Positions 35,493 through 45,742 of a stretch of DNA of 64,000 bases are shown in pieces; within the stretch, counting starts at the first letter, position 1, and every line of letters begins with the position of its first letter. The position numbers and the translations under genes are program-made. The notes below the pieces were generated by a model. It did no database searches. It had not been told where the DNA came from and saw only the letters and a program-made list of their open reading frames with translations. This DNA comes from CAWKAO01 sp963847665. GTDB lineage: Bacteria > Actinomycetota > Humimicrobiia > Humimicrobiales > Humimicrobiaceae. Location of the stretch: the NCBI GenBank assembly GCA_963847665.1, contig CAWKAO010000001.1, positions 62,001-126,000 on the forward strand, written 5' to 3'.

Positions 35493-36884
35493 ATGATCGA
35501 TAAGGGAGACAGCATACTTGTCTCTGTATCGGGAGGACCTGATTCGATCTTTCTCTTCCATATCTCTTGACAGAATAAGAGAAAAATATTGATCTTATAC
35601 TGTATTGTTTTCACCTTGACCACCTGACACGTAACGGTGATTCTACAAAAGATGCAGAGTTTGTTAAAGGATTCTGCAAGAAAAGAAATATAGGCTCTTT
35701 TCCAGGAAAGGATCGATGCCAGGAAGTGGTGAGGATAACAGATTATCGTTTCAGGAAGGTGCAAGGAAATTAAGGAGCGATCATTCTAAAGAATATCGCA
35801 GCTAAAAATGAGATAAAAAAAGTTGCTATCGGCCATACAGCAGACGACAGCATAGAGACTTTTTTCCATCATCTTTTCAGGGGAAGCGGACTTAAGGGAC
35901 TTTCAGGCATATTACCAAAAGAAGGTAATCTTATAAGGCCGCTTATAAATACTTTTAAAAAGGATATTGTCTTATACCTGGATAGAAATAATATAGATTA
36001 TTGTATCGATAAGACCAACAAGGAAAACAGCTATGCAAGAAATAAGATAAGGAACCAGTTGACACCTTTTATCAGGGAAAATTTCTCTGAGACTTTTGAG
36101 AAAAGACTTTTAAATACTATGGAGATAATAAGTCAGGAAAATGGCCTTTTATCTTCATTTGCCCGTGAAACACTTGAAAATATCTCTGTTATTAAGAAGG
36201 ATAATTCCACCGGTGAGATCATATCGATCACGATCCCCGAGGATAAATTGATATGTTTTCCAGACCCTTTTAAAAAGCGGATATTTATTGAAGCGATAAG
36301 TAGACTTAAAGGGAATACTGTAGATATCAAGAGAGCAAATATTTCGGATATTATGAAGATCTCTTTTTGAGAGGAAAGGCCAAGGGAGGTCTGCCTTACA
36401 GGAAACATTTTTTTTAAACATGAATATAGAAATTAATATTTTTAAAGGAATGTGAGGATCCTTCCGAAAAAATACCCGATGGCTCCTGTAGAGCTTGAAA
36501 TCGGAGGCGAACAGGTCATCGAAGAGCTCGGGATAAAGATCTCTTCAAAGCTAATGATGAGAAGTCGATTGTGATATTAATAAAAAAGATATTGCAGATG
36601 ACGAAGTATATATGGATTTTGATAAGATCAAGCATCCTGTTATGCATAAGGACATGGGACAAGACTGTGGGTGAAAAGATTCCAACCTCTGGGGCTCGGT
36701 GGTGAAAAAAAGATCCATGATTTTTTTATCGACCAGAAGATACCGAAAAGCAATACGGGAAAAAGTACCGGTCTTTTCAGATAAGTCAGGGATTATATGG
36801 CTTGGAAGATTGAGGATGGATGAAAGAGTAAAATTGGATCAGGATACAAAAAAGATTTTTTATATAAAAATAAATGATATTTAG
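35493..36884 (+). pseudogene. tilS: tRNA(Ile)-lysidine synthase, multiply frameshifted
   Basis: TilS modifies the wobble C of tRNA-Ile(CAU) so it reads AUA, which is essential in nearly all bacteria. Translating all three frames recovers the whole protein in order: LVSVSGGPDS (the ATP-pyrophosphatase loop), GHTADDSIETFFHHLFRGSG, RPLINTF, DKTNKENSYARNKIRNQL, and at the end the C-terminal domain with FFIDQKIPK-like and IIWLGRLRMDERVKL pieces. At least six single-base shifts and stops interrupt it. The tilS-hpt-ftsH order is the standard Gram-positive arrangement. A truly dead tilS would be very surprising. Confidence 0.75.
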
Positions 36885-36981
36885 TGTTATATTAGTGATA
36901 TTATATTTAGGATCTGGTTTTAATGAAGGGGGATGTTTTCAGAACCATAATGATAGATAAGTCTAATGATTTTTTTCAAAG

Positions 36982-37508
36982 ATGGTAGACGAAAAAACAA
37001 TTAAAGACTCTTATTGATGAGAGGACCTTAAAGTCCACGGTAAAAAAACTTGGAAGAAGGATTACCAAGTGATTATTCTGATAAACTGCCTGTGCTTGTA
37101 GCAATACTTAAAGGTTCTTTTATTTTTGTGGCAGACATCTGCAGGTATATAAAAATACCGGTTATTTTTGATTTTATGGCTGTTTCAAGTTATGGCAACG
37201 CAAGGGTCAGTTCAGGTATTGTAAGGATAACAAAAGATCTGGATACAAGTATCGAAGGTAAGGATGTCATAATAATCGAAGACATAGTAGACTCAGGAAG
37301 AACTCTTAATTATCTTGTAAAAAACCTGAAAGCGCGAAACCCAAACAGTATAGAAGTATGTGCGCTGCTTGATAAAAATGTTCCGAGGAAAACAAAAAAT
37401 GATATAAAATATAAAGGTTTTGATATCCCCAACAAATATGTAATAGGATATGGACTTGATATTGGTGAAAAGTACAGAAATCTTCCATATATAGGATACA
37501 TTGATTAA
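36982..37508 (+). CDS. hpt: Hypoxanthine phosphoribosyltransferase, N-terminus frameshifted
   Basis: HPRT salvages hypoxanthine and guanine with PRPP. The main frame, open from 37050, holds LPVLVAILKGSF, the PRPP-binding VIIIEDIVDSGRTLNYL, and the late GYGLDIGEKYRNLPYIG block. Upstream, another frame gives LIDERTLKSTVKKLGRRITK, the normal N-terminal part, and the first codons after the ATG at 36982 lie in a third. Two single-base shifts at about 37006-37070 would restore a 175-residue enzyme. A TTG at 37050 could start a shortened protein. It lies between tilS and ftsH. Confidence 0.85.
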
Positions 37509-37775
37509 GATGCTATAACTGTTTGATTCACAATAATTTTACTCTGCCTGGTTTTTGTAAAAACTTTGTAAAATAAAGAATATCCTTCTGAATATGATTT
37601 CTTATTTACCTTAAAATAATATATAATATCCGTGTTTAATTATTGTTTAAAAACAAGTAAAGTATTTTTACAGAAGTCGATGTCATTAGTTATTTAGGTA
37701 TCTGTAAGGTGCGAGCAATACGTATACTTTTAATAGCATACAGAAAGAATATTAAAAAAAGAGGTGTGATTTTAT

Positions 37776-39708
37776 TTGAAAAGAAGTTTTAAAAATATAG
37801 CTTTGCTGGTCTTATTGATAGCGGTGATGTTTCTTATCTTCAGAAATCCGTTGTTTATAGCTCCTGAGGTCACTGAGCTTAATCTAAATGAGTTTGTGAA
37901 TAAAGTAGAGAGTAGTGCAGATAAGTACAGCTGAACCTTTAAATATCAAGGGTGAAGATAAGATAATCGAGGGCAAGTTAAGTGACGGGACCTCGTTTAA
38001 GGTCTCATATCTTGATAACTATGATGTGACTGCGATGCTGCTTGCTAATAATATCCCTTTTAAAGTGGATAACCAGAAGCAGTCAATGTGGTTGCAGATA
38101 CTTCTCAGTGCGTTACCTTTCATCATCATGTTCGGGCTTATCTTTTTTATGATGAACCAGCTGCAGGGAGGCGGTTCAAAAGTCCTGCAGTTTGGAAGAA
38201 GCAAGGCAAGAGTTGCAAGTAAAGGTAAGACAAGAGTTACATTTAAAGATGTCGCAGGTGTGGATGAGGCAATAGAAGAATTACGCGAGATAGAAGAGTT
38301 TCTGGAAAATCCTTCGAAGTATAAGGCAATAGGAGCAAAAATACCAAAAGGCGTTCTGCTGTACGGCCCTCCCGGCACAGGAAAGACTCTGCTTGCAAGA
38401 GCTGTCGCAGGTGAAGCAGGAGTACCATTTTTCAGCATTTCCGGTTCGGAGTTTGTGGAGATGTTTGTTGGTGTCGGAGCTTCACGAGTCAGGGATCTTT
38501 TTGGCCAGGCAAAAGCATCGCAGCCTTCTATCGTATTCATGGATGAAATAGATGCTGTGGGGAGGCACAGGGGTGCCGGCCTTGGCGGTGGACATGATGA
38601 AAGGGAACAGACACTAAACCAGTTGCTTGTAGAGATGGATGGATTTGACCAGGATAGTACAGTCATCCTGATAGCTGCTACAAACAGGCCTGATATTCTG
38701 GATCCTGCATTACTGCGTCCAGGAAGGTTCGACCGCCAGATAGCTGTGGACAGGCCTGATCTTGTAGGAAGGGAACAGATACTTGAAATACATGCAAGGG
38801 GGAAACCTCTTGATAAGGATATAAATTTAAAGACTATTGCAAAGCAGACTCCAGGTTTTACGGGTGCTGATCTTGCTAATATCTTTAATGAGTCGTCATT
38901 ACTTGCAGCAAGGCATAACAAGAAAAAAATAAGCATGTTTGAGATAGAAGATGCTATTGAAAGAGTAATCGCAGGTCCTGAAAAAAAGACAAGGGTAATA
39001 TCTGAAGAAGAGAAAAAAATAATAGCATACCATGAAGCCGGGCATGCGCTTTTATCGCATATACTTCCGAACACTGATCCTATACACAAAATATCGATAA
39101 TATCACGTGGCAGGGCACTGGGTTATGTAATAACTCTTCCAGAAGAGGATAAATACCTGAAATCAAAAAGAGAAATGCTGGACAATATTACCCAGCTTCT
39201 TGGAGGACGTGTCAGTGAAGAGATGAATTTCGATGATATCACCAGTGGGGCCCAGAATGATCTTGACAGGGCTACAAAACTTGCAAGGAAAATGGTTACA
39301 GAATTCGGGATGAGTACCAAACTTGGACCGGTCACTTACAAGGGCGATGATGAGGAAGTTTTCCTTGGTAAAGAAATAATGTCCAGGCCTCATTTCAGCG
39401 AAGAAGTAGCATCTGCAATAGATAAGGAAATCCATTCCATCATTTCTGAAAGTTATGAAAAAGCCCATGTTATACTTTCAGAAAACAGGGAAGCTCTTAC
39501 CGTGCTTGCAAATACATTGATCAAAAAAGAGACTCTTTCCAGGGAACAGGTAATGGAAATGTTGTTTGATGTAAAGAGCCAGAAGAAACCAAAAACGACT
39601 TCCATGTCATATCCTAAAAAAACCAGAGGAAGAGCAGCAAGCAAAAAGAAAGAGTCAATAAAAAGGATGGACAGTTTAAAAGATAGCGGCGATGCTATAG
39701 ATAAATAA
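37776..39708 (+). CDS. ftsH: ATP-dependent zinc metalloprotease FtsH, early frameshift
   Basis: FtsH is a membrane AAA+ protease that removes misassembled membrane and regulatory proteins. From the TTG at 37776 comes the first membrane helix (NIALLVLLIAVMFLI) and the start of the outer domain. Near 37917 the frame shifts by one base, and from there 600 residues run intact: a second membrane helix, Walker A GPPGTGKTLLARAV, Walker B SIVFMDEIDAVG, SRH NRPDILDPALLRPGR, the zinc motif HEAGH, and the Asp ligand in GAQNDLDRAT. The C-terminus is basic. A ribosome site AGAGGTG precedes the TTG. The single shift is likely a sequence error. Confidence 0.92.
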
Positions 39709-39754
39709 TTGCAGGTATTGATATTTATTAAACATATTGAGAATATATAGTCAT

Positions 39755-39796
39755 AAAGTCCTGTATAGCCATTAAAAGGTTATACAGGACTTTTTG
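39755..39796 (+). terminator. Rho-independent terminator after ftsH
   Basis: AAAGTCCTGTATA pairs perfectly with TATACAGGACTTT across a 13-base loop and is followed by T-rich sequence, closing the tilS-hpt-ftsH unit. Confidence 0.9.
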
Positions 39797-39920
39797 TTCA
39801 TAGGTATAATTTAATATCAGTGTTGTACTTGCCGACAACCGTTTTTAAAAAACAATATATAAACATTTATTTTTCTTTGAAAGCACCTATAGAATATAAA
39901 ATGAAATTGAGAATCTGAGA

Positions 39921-40728
39921 ATGAGCAAAGAGGAGATCAGTAACAACGGAGAAAAAGTTTATAAAAAAGGTAGCTTTGATCACTGGAAGTGCAAAAGGGC
40001 TGGGCAGGGAGATAGCAGGGATGCTGGCAGAAGAAGGTGCAAGTATAAGCATTGTAGATATAAGCGAAAGCATAAAAAAGACAGCTGAAGAATTCAGGGC
40101 CAATGGATTTACAGTCTTCCCCCAGATTGCTGATATATCAAAACCGGATGATATTAAAAGGATTGTAGAAAATACATTTGAGGAGTTTGGGAAAATAGAC
40201 TGTCTTGTCAATAATGCTGCCCTGTCTTTTCAAAAACCTATAATGGAGATTAAGTGGGATGATTGGGACCCGATAATAGATGTAAATTTAAAAGGAGCTT
40301 TCTTTGTACTGCAAAATACTGCACGAAGGATGATAGAAAAAGGTATTTCAGGCAGTATTGTAAATATTTCATCTCTTGCAGGTTCAGGAGGTCGACCACT
40401 TTACATCCCATATGCTGCAAGTAAAGCAGCGGTCATGAACATGACACAATCTACAGCAAAAGCTCTGGCACCGTATAATATCAGGGTAAACAGTGTTTCA
40501 CCAGGGAACATGTATACAGAAATGTTTGTTCAATGTGCAGAGGAAGTCGCAAAGGTGGAAAACACAGACCTCGAGGGTATTCTTGATGTTTGGAAAAAAA
40601 GGATACCATTAAATCGATTTGGCCAGCCATCTGATATTGCAAAAGCTGTATTGTTTTTATGTTCTGAAGATTCATCGTATATTACTGGGCAGATATATAA
40701 TGTGTGCGGGGGGTTATCTATCCCATGA
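39921..40728 (+). CDS. Short-chain dehydrogenase/reductase, frameshift near start
   Basis: SDR oxidoreductases use NAD(P)H on alcohols and ketones. The body is intact: cofactor motif TGSAKGLG, NNAALS, the catalytic Ser in NISSLAGSGG, and YAASKAAVMN with Tyr and Lys, ending YNVCGGLSIP. About 250 residues is normal. The beta-1 strand KKVALITG lies upstream of the longest open frame, and ATG 39921 (MSKEEISNNG) is in another frame; a single base in the A6 run at 39963-39968 would join them. A TTG at 39976 is an alternative start but would cut the first strand. The gene runs with the DRE-TIM aldolase gene that follows. Confidence 0.85.
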
Positions 40729-40790
40729 TAGATAAATTGTAAAAGATCATTAAATGACTCGATAAAACTGAGTTTTTAAACGGAGGGAAA

Positions 40791-42011
40791 ATGGATAAAA
40801 AATGGAAAACTAGGGACTGGTTTGTCAGCCCCTGGGATTACGATGAAAAAGTATTATCTGGACTTAAGATCCCGGAAAAGATCAAATTTCACGATGCTAC
40901 ACTCCGAGATGGAGAACAGCAGGCAGGTCTTGTGCTGAGAAAAGATGAAAAAATTAGGCTAGCAGAAAAGCTGGCTGAGGTAGGCGTTGACAGGATAGAA
41001 GCAGGCATGCCGGTGGTTACAAGGGAAGATGAAATAGCCATAAAAGAAATCGTTAAGAGAAATCTCGGTCCTGAAATATTTGTATTTTCAAGGTGTGTGA
41101 TTGATGATGTCAAAAGAGCTCTTGAGTGCGGTGTCGATGGAATTATCATTGAGATCCCCTCCAGTGCACATATAATTGAAAAGGCTTATGGCTGGACTGT
41201 TGAAAAAGCAATGGAAATGCCTATTGAAGCTACAAGGTTCGCAAAAGAAAACGGACTCTACACTGTCTTTTTCCCTGTGGATATGACAAGGGCTGAAATG
41301 GGCTGGTTTCTAAGGCTAATTGAAAAAGTATCAACTGAAGGCCATATGGATGCACTCGGGATCGTCGATACAATGGGCGTACTTTCACCTCATTCAACTG
41401 CATTTTTGATAAAAGAGATAAGAAAAGTAATTAAAAAACCGTTGGAAGCTCATTTCCATAATGATTTTAACCTTGCTTCTGCAAATACAGTAATAGCAGT
41501 GACAGAAGGTGTTGAAGTGGTACAGGGGTCGATCTCGGGTATCGGTGAAAGAGCAGGGATGGCTGCATATGAGGATGTAGCAATGATATTAAAAACTATG
41601 TATGGTGCCAAGATAGATCTTGATTTTTCAAAGTTTTATGAGACTTCAAAATTACTTCAGGAATTCTTGGGTATTGAATTGCCTGGGAACAGGCCTATTG
41701 TCGGGGATGGAATATTTGATGTCGAGTCAGGTATTGTATCAGTATGGATGGACCGTTTGATGGGCACTGATGATGTCCTTGAGATATTTCCATTTCACTG
41801 GAACATGGTAGGGCACAAAGATCCATCGGTTGTGCTTGGTAAACATAGCGGCAGCACTTCAATAGAAGTATGGTTAAAAAAACTGGGTGTAAAAGCAGAC
41901 CAGAATCAGATTAATGATATTCTCGAAGATGTGAAGATGAAAGCTTCAAATGAGAAAAGACTGTTATCTGAAAGTGAGTTTAAGGAAATAATAAAGAGGC
42001 ATATTAATTAA
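40791..42011 (+). CDS. DRE-TIM metallolyase (homocitrate/isopropylmalate synthase-like)
   Basis: The family condenses acetyl-CoA with 2-oxo acids, or cleaves related products, using a divalent metal. The 406-residue protein has the defining FHDATLRDGEQQAG near residue 28, RIEAGMP, VVDTMG-type DTMGVLSPH, and HFHNDFNLA with metal-binding histidines near 224, plus GIGERAGMAAYED. It stops after the catalytic domain and a short linker and lacks the LeuA regulatory domain, as in homocitrate or methylthioalkylmalate-type synthases. AAACGGAGGGA just upstream is a strong ribosome site. The neighbouring SDR genes hint at a keto-acid or polyketide-like pathway, which I cannot name. Confidence 0.8.
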   Translation: MDKKWKTRDWFVSPWDYDEKVLSGLKIPEKIKFHDATLRDGEQQAGLVLRKDEKIRLAEKLAEVGVDRIEAGMPVVTREDEIAIKEIVKRNLGPEIFVFSRCVIDDVKRALECGVDGIIIEIPSSAHIIEKAYGWTVEKAMEMPIEATRFAKENGLYTVFFPVDMTRAEMGWFLRLIEKVSTEGHMDALGIVDTMGVLSPHSTAFLIKEIRKVIKKPLEAHFHNDFNLASANTVIAVTEGVEVVQGSISGIGERAGMAAYEDVAMILKTMYGAKIDLDFSKFYETSKLLQEFLGIELPGNRPIVGDGIFDVESGIVSVWMDRLMGTDDVLEIFPFHWNMVGHKDPSVVLGKHSGSTSIEVWLKKLGVKADQNQINDILEDVKMKASNEKRLLSESEFKEIIKRHIN

Positions 42012-42037
42012 AAAATTCAACTTAAATGTTTCGAGAA

Positions 42038-42072
42038 AAATGGACAGCTGTTAAATCGGTTGTCCATTTCTT
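42038..42072 (+). terminator. Hairpin terminator between the aldolase and folE
   Basis: AAATGGACA pairs with TGTCCATTT around a 14-base loop and is followed by CTTAAT, separating the aldolase gene from the folate operon. Confidence 0.7.
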
Positions 42073-42185
42073 AATGAAGTAAAAATATGTTAATATTTGA
42101 TTTTATATAAAAATTTTTAAGATAATGTTTATTACAAATATCCATTATAACTGTAAGAAACATATATAAAAAGGAGACCGCTAAA

Positions 42186-42752
42186 TTGGATAAGAAATTA
42201 ATAGAAGAAGGTGTGCGCCTGGTATTAAAAGGCCTAGGGGAAGATGTTGGAAGAGAGGGACTTAAGAGGACACCTGAAAGGGTAGCAGATATGTATGAAG
42301 AGCTTTTCAGCGGTATCGATAAGGATCCTTCTGCTGCGCTTCAACCCTTATTTGATGAAAACCATGATGAAATGATCATTGTGAAAGATATACCTTTTTA
42401 TTCAGTATGCGAGCATCATATGGTCCCCTTTGTAGGTAAGGCCCACATCGCTTATGTACCGAATAAATCCGGAAAGATCGTAGGTCTAAGCAAGCTGACA
42501 AGAGTACTCGAAATAGCATCAAGAAGGCTTCAGGTGCAGGAAAGATTAACGACTATTGTGGCAGACGCGATCATGGAGAAGATACAACCCAGAGGTGCTA
42601 TGGTGATAATAGAAGCAGAACATCTCTGCATGAGTATAAGAGGCGTTAAAAAACCAAACACAATAACAATAACATCAGCTGTCAGGGGACTATTCAGGGA
42701 GAATCCTGCCTCCCGGGCAGAAGCAATGGCACTCATCAAATCTCATAAATAA
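42186..42752 (+). CDS. folE: GTP cyclohydrolase I
   Basis: FolE converts GTP to 7,8-dihydroneopterin triphosphate, the first step of tetrahydrofolate synthesis. The 188 residues include TPERVADMYEELFSG, the zinc/active-site CEHHMVPFVGKAHIAY, LSKLTRV, QVQERLT and EAEHLCMSIRG with the third cysteine. The start is TTG, supported by AAAAGGAG 7-12 bases upstream. It is first in a unit with folP, an SDR, folB, folK, coaX and dus, with small gaps. No riboswitch is evident in the 110 bases after the terminator. Confidence 0.95.
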   Translation: MDKKLIEEGVRLVLKGLGEDVGREGLKRTPERVADMYEELFSGIDKDPSAALQPLFDENHDEMIIVKDIPFYSVCEHHMVPFVGKAHIAYVPNKSGKIVGLSKLTRVLEIASRRLQVQERLTTIVADAIMEKIQPRGAMVIIEAEHLCMSIRGVKKPNTITITSAVRGLFRENPASRAEAMALIKSHK

Positions 42753-42789
42753 AAATTATCATTTTGAGTTAAGTAATAAATAAAAAATT

Positions 42790-44007
42790 ATGGGCTATAA
42801 GATAAGAAAACTTGATATACGGACCAGAAAGCAGGTAATAGAAGAGTTCGGAAGGATCGGTGCGACTCCACCGGGTAAGGTCATCATGTCAAATAAAGTG
42901 TTTCCTGTTGCATTAAAGATAAAAAATATCAACCCTGTAGCCGCTGATATATTGAAACAGGAAATGTTATCAAGAATGGGTGATGTCGTGACATCGCGTG
43001 ACACTCTGACAAAATCAGAGGAAGCTACAGACGTGATAATAATCGGTACCGAAAAAGCTATTACAAGCCTTGCTGAGAAGATAAAGATGCAGCAGTTCGG
43101 TCTTCCGGAGCTTTCGGATAATATCACATCATTTCTTGCTTATCTCAAAGAATCAAAAACCCGAAAAAGCTTGAATATTACCGGAAAAGAATTCGATCTT
43201 TCAAAAGAGGGCGCCCTTATTATGGGGATATTAAATGTCACACCTGATTCTTTTTATGATGGCGGGAAGTATTACTTAAAAGAGGATGCCATAAAAAGAG
43301 CAGAGATGATCGCAGCCGAAGGTGCCCAGATAATTGATATCGGAGGAATGTCATCAAGACCTGGATCAAAGCCTGTACCTCCTGAAGAAGAGATCAAAAG
43401 GATAATCCCTCTGGTAGAGTATATTAAAAAAAATCTCGATATCCTTGTGTCTGTGGACACCTGTAGGTCCTATACGGCAGCAAGAGCAATAGAAACAGGC
43501 GCAGATATTATAAACGATATAAGCGGCATGACATTTGATGAAGGGATATTTGATGTAGTAAAAGGCTCCCACGCATCAATAGTCATCATGCATATGCAGG
43601 GCACACCTGAAACGATGCAGGTAGATCCTAAATACAGCGATGTCGTGGAAGAAATATACGATTTTTTATTTGCCCAGGCACAAAAGGCGATCGAAAAAGG
43701 GATAGATAAAAGCAGGATAATAATAGATCCTGGAATAGGTTTCGGGAAAAAGCTGGAGCATAATCTTGAGATAATCGCAAAACTTTCCGATCTCGCAAAT
43801 ATGGGATTTCCGGTACTGCTGGGTACCTCAAGAAAATCTTTTATCGGCATGGTACTTGATGATGCACCGGCAGACGACAGGCTAGAGGGCAGCATCATAT
43901 CTGCGATATACGGGTTCCTAAATGGTGCAGAAATATTGAGGGTCCATGATGTCAGCCAGACTTTAAAGGCTTTAAAAGTAGCAAAAAGCATCAGGGATCG
44001 TCTATAA
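42790..44007 (+). CDS. folP: Dihydropteroate synthase with N-terminal extension
   Basis: FolP joins p-aminobenzoate to the pterin pyrophosphate. The catalytic barrel occupies about residues 145-405 with MGILNVTPDSFYDGG, IIDIGGMSSRPGS, DTCRSYTAARAIE, NDISGM, PGIGFGKKLEHN and LLGTSRKSFIG. An extra N-terminal domain of about 140 residues is seen in clostridial and some actinobacterial FolP proteins; its role is not known. It sits 37 bases after folE. All catalytic motifs are intact. Confidence 0.93.
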   Translation: MGYKIRKLDIRTRKQVIEEFGRIGATPPGKVIMSNKVFPVALKIKNINPVAADILKQEMLSRMGDVVTSRDTLTKSEEATDVIIIGTEKAITSLAEKIKMQQFGLPELSDNITSFLAYLKESKTRKSLNITGKEFDLSKEGALIMGILNVTPDSFYDGGKYYLKEDAIKRAEMIAAEGAQIIDIGGMSSRPGSKPVPPEEEIKRIIPLVEYIKKNLDILVSVDTCRSYTAARAIETGADIINDISGMTFDEGIFDVVKGSHASIVIMHMQGTPETMQVDPKYSDVVEEIYDFLFAQAQKAIEKGIDKSRIIIDPGIGFGKKLEHNLEIIAKLSDLANMGFPVLLGTSRKSFIGMVLDDAPADDRLEGSIISAIYGFLNGAEILRVHDVSQTLKALKVAKSIRDRL

Positions 44008-44017
44008 GGAGAAAAAA

Positions 44018-44794
44018 ATGAATCGGGCTAAATATGATTTTACAGGTAGATCCACTGTCATCACCGGTGGAGCAAATGGCATAGGAAAAGCAGTGGCAGA
44101 AGCATTTGCAGCAAATGGTTCTGATATTGCAATAATAGACATCAATGTGAAAGATGGGACAGAAACAGCTAAGGCTCTAAAAGAAAAATATAAGATAAAC
44201 GCCGGTTTTTACAATTGCGATATTTCAGATTATGAAAAAGTCAGGAATACTGCAGACAGGATATTAGGTGATCTTAAAAAAGTAGATAATATCGTGTGTG
44301 CAGCAGGGTTTAATTCCAGGGCAGCCATAGAAAATATGGAGGTAAGTGAATGGACCAGGGCTGTGGATATCAACCTGAACGGTACTTTTTTTGTAATACA
44401 TAGCTTTATTAAAAATATGCTGAAGCAAAAAAAAGGCACCATAGTCATAATAGGGTCCGCTACAGTTTATACGGGCAGTGGCGGTGGGGTCCATTACGCA
44501 GCGACAAAGACAGCACAGTATGGTATTGTCAGCGGACTTGCTTACGAACTTTTAGATAGAGGTATCAGGACAAACATTATAACCCCCCACATAATAGACA
44601 CACCGATGCTAAGGAAAAGATACCCGGATGAACCAGAAATAAATGCAAAACTCGCTGCGCGCGTCCCTCTCGGAAGGATAGGTCTGCCTTCGGATATAGC
44701 AAATGTAGCATTATTTCTTGCATCTGATGATTCTGAATATATTTGTGGCGCTGAAATAATAGCGGACGGCGGTGGACTGAGGTATAAGCATTAA
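44018..44794 (+). CDS. Short-chain dehydrogenase/reductase in the folate operon
   Basis: A complete 258-residue SDR: cofactor motif TGGANGIGKAVAEAF, IVCAAGFNS, the Ser in IIGSATVYTGSGGG, HYAATKTAQYG with Tyr and Lys, and the C-terminal block AEIIADGGGLRYKH. AAGGAG lies 7 bases before the ATG and 10 bases after folP, so it is embedded in the folate operon. A pterin reductase role (dihydromonapterin or dihydrofolate reduction) is attractive because no dihydrofolate reductase is nearby, but the sequence does not prove it; a general SDR unrelated to folate is also possible. Confidence 0.85.
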   Translation: MNRAKYDFTGRSTVITGGANGIGKAVAEAFAANGSDIAIIDINVKDGTETAKALKEKYKINAGFYNCDISDYEKVRNTADRILGDLKKVDNIVCAAGFNSRAAIENMEVSEWTRAVDINLNGTFFVIHSFIKNMLKQKKGTIVIIGSATVYTGSGGGVHYAATKTAQYGIVSGLAYELLDRGIRTNIITPHIIDTPMLRKRYPDEPEINAKLAARVPLGRIGLPSDIANVALFLASDDSEYICGAEIIADGGGLRYKH

Positions 44795-44812
44795 GAGGAG
44801 CAACAGGATAAT

Positions 44813-45175
44813 ATGTATGAGATCTTAATAAACGATTTAAAACTTTTTGGTTATCATGGCGTAAATGAAGCCGAAAAAAAGAACGGACAGGATTTCATCT
44901 TCAATATAAAAATATTGCTTGATGAGAAAGCCACCTTAAAAAAAGGGCTGGATAAGATAGACTCGATTGATAATACCGTTAATTATTCTGAGGTAATATC
45001 AATTGTAAAAAAAATAAATAGAAGTAAAAAATTTGACCTGCTTGAGACCCTGACAAGGACAATTGCAGGAGAGATACTTGGTTCTTCTGATCTTATAAGA
45101 AAGGTCTCAGTCAAAGCTGAAAAACCTGACCCGCCCATCGATGCAGGACTTAAAGTCTGTCGGTATTATCTATGA
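44813..45175 (+). CDS. folB: Dihydroneopterin aldolase
   Basis: FolB cleaves 7,8-dihydroneopterin to 6-hydroxymethyl-dihydropterin. The 120 residues have LKLFGYHGVNEAEKKNGQDFIFN with the catalytic region, the DNTVNYSEV block and the late Lys-Ala-Glu-Lys-Pro-Asp-Pro-Pro stretch that binds the pterin. The length is normal. It overlaps folK by an ATGA and follows the SDR by 18 bases. Confidence 0.93.
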   Translation: MYEILINDLKLFGYHGVNEAEKKNGQDFIFNIKILLDEKATLKKGLDKIDSIDNTVNYSEVISIVKKINRSKKFDLLETLTRTIAGEILGSSDLIRKVSVKAEKPDPPIDAGLKVCRYYL

Positions 45176-45730
45176 GTGCGGTAATAATGTCTCTACTGCG
45201 GAGCTGACATTCTCTACCGACCTACAGGATACTCCAGCCAGCGTTTTTCTATCCCTCGGCTCAAACCTGGGGGACAGGGAGCAAAATCTAAGGACTGGCT
45301 GTCACCAGGATCGGAGCAAGCAGGAACATAAAAGTGCTGAAAAGTATCTTCAATATATGAGACATCCCCGATGTATGTTGAGGACCAGGCTCCCTTTTAT
45401 AATGTAGCCATGGAAGCTGAAGTCATTGCAAGTTACAGCCCATTTGAGTTGCTGGGATATCTAAAGAGCCTTGAATTTCAGATGGGAAGGAAGAAGGATA
45501 GTATCAGGTTCGGTCCAAGGATAATCGATATGGATATTTTATATTTTGGAGATCTAAAGATATCTTCTGATTTTTTAAAAATACCGCATCCACTTATTAA
45601 AGAGAGAAAATTTGTCCTCATTCCACTCTCCGAAATAGATCCTGACCAAAAGATCAGCGGGGTTAAGATCGATACTTTTTTAAAAGAAATCGACTCTGGT
45701 GAAAAAGTCATAAAAATAAAGGAATGGTAA
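45172..45730 (+). CDS. folK: HPPK (FolK), frameshifted
   Basis: FolK transfers pyrophosphate from ATP to 6-hydroxymethyl-dihydropterin. The pieces are FLSLGSNLGDREQNL (start of the fold), a middle stretch on another frame ending in SIYETSPMYVEDQ, and an intact C-terminal part with RFGPRIIDMDILYFGD and PHPLIKERKFVLIPL. The ATG overlapping the folB stop is in a different frame from FLSLGSN, and shifts occur at about 45185-45210 and 45288-45375. Repaired, it would be about 185 residues with all ATP and pterin residues. The rest of the operon is intact. Confidence 0.85.
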
Positions 45731-45742
45731 GTAGGGAGTTTT

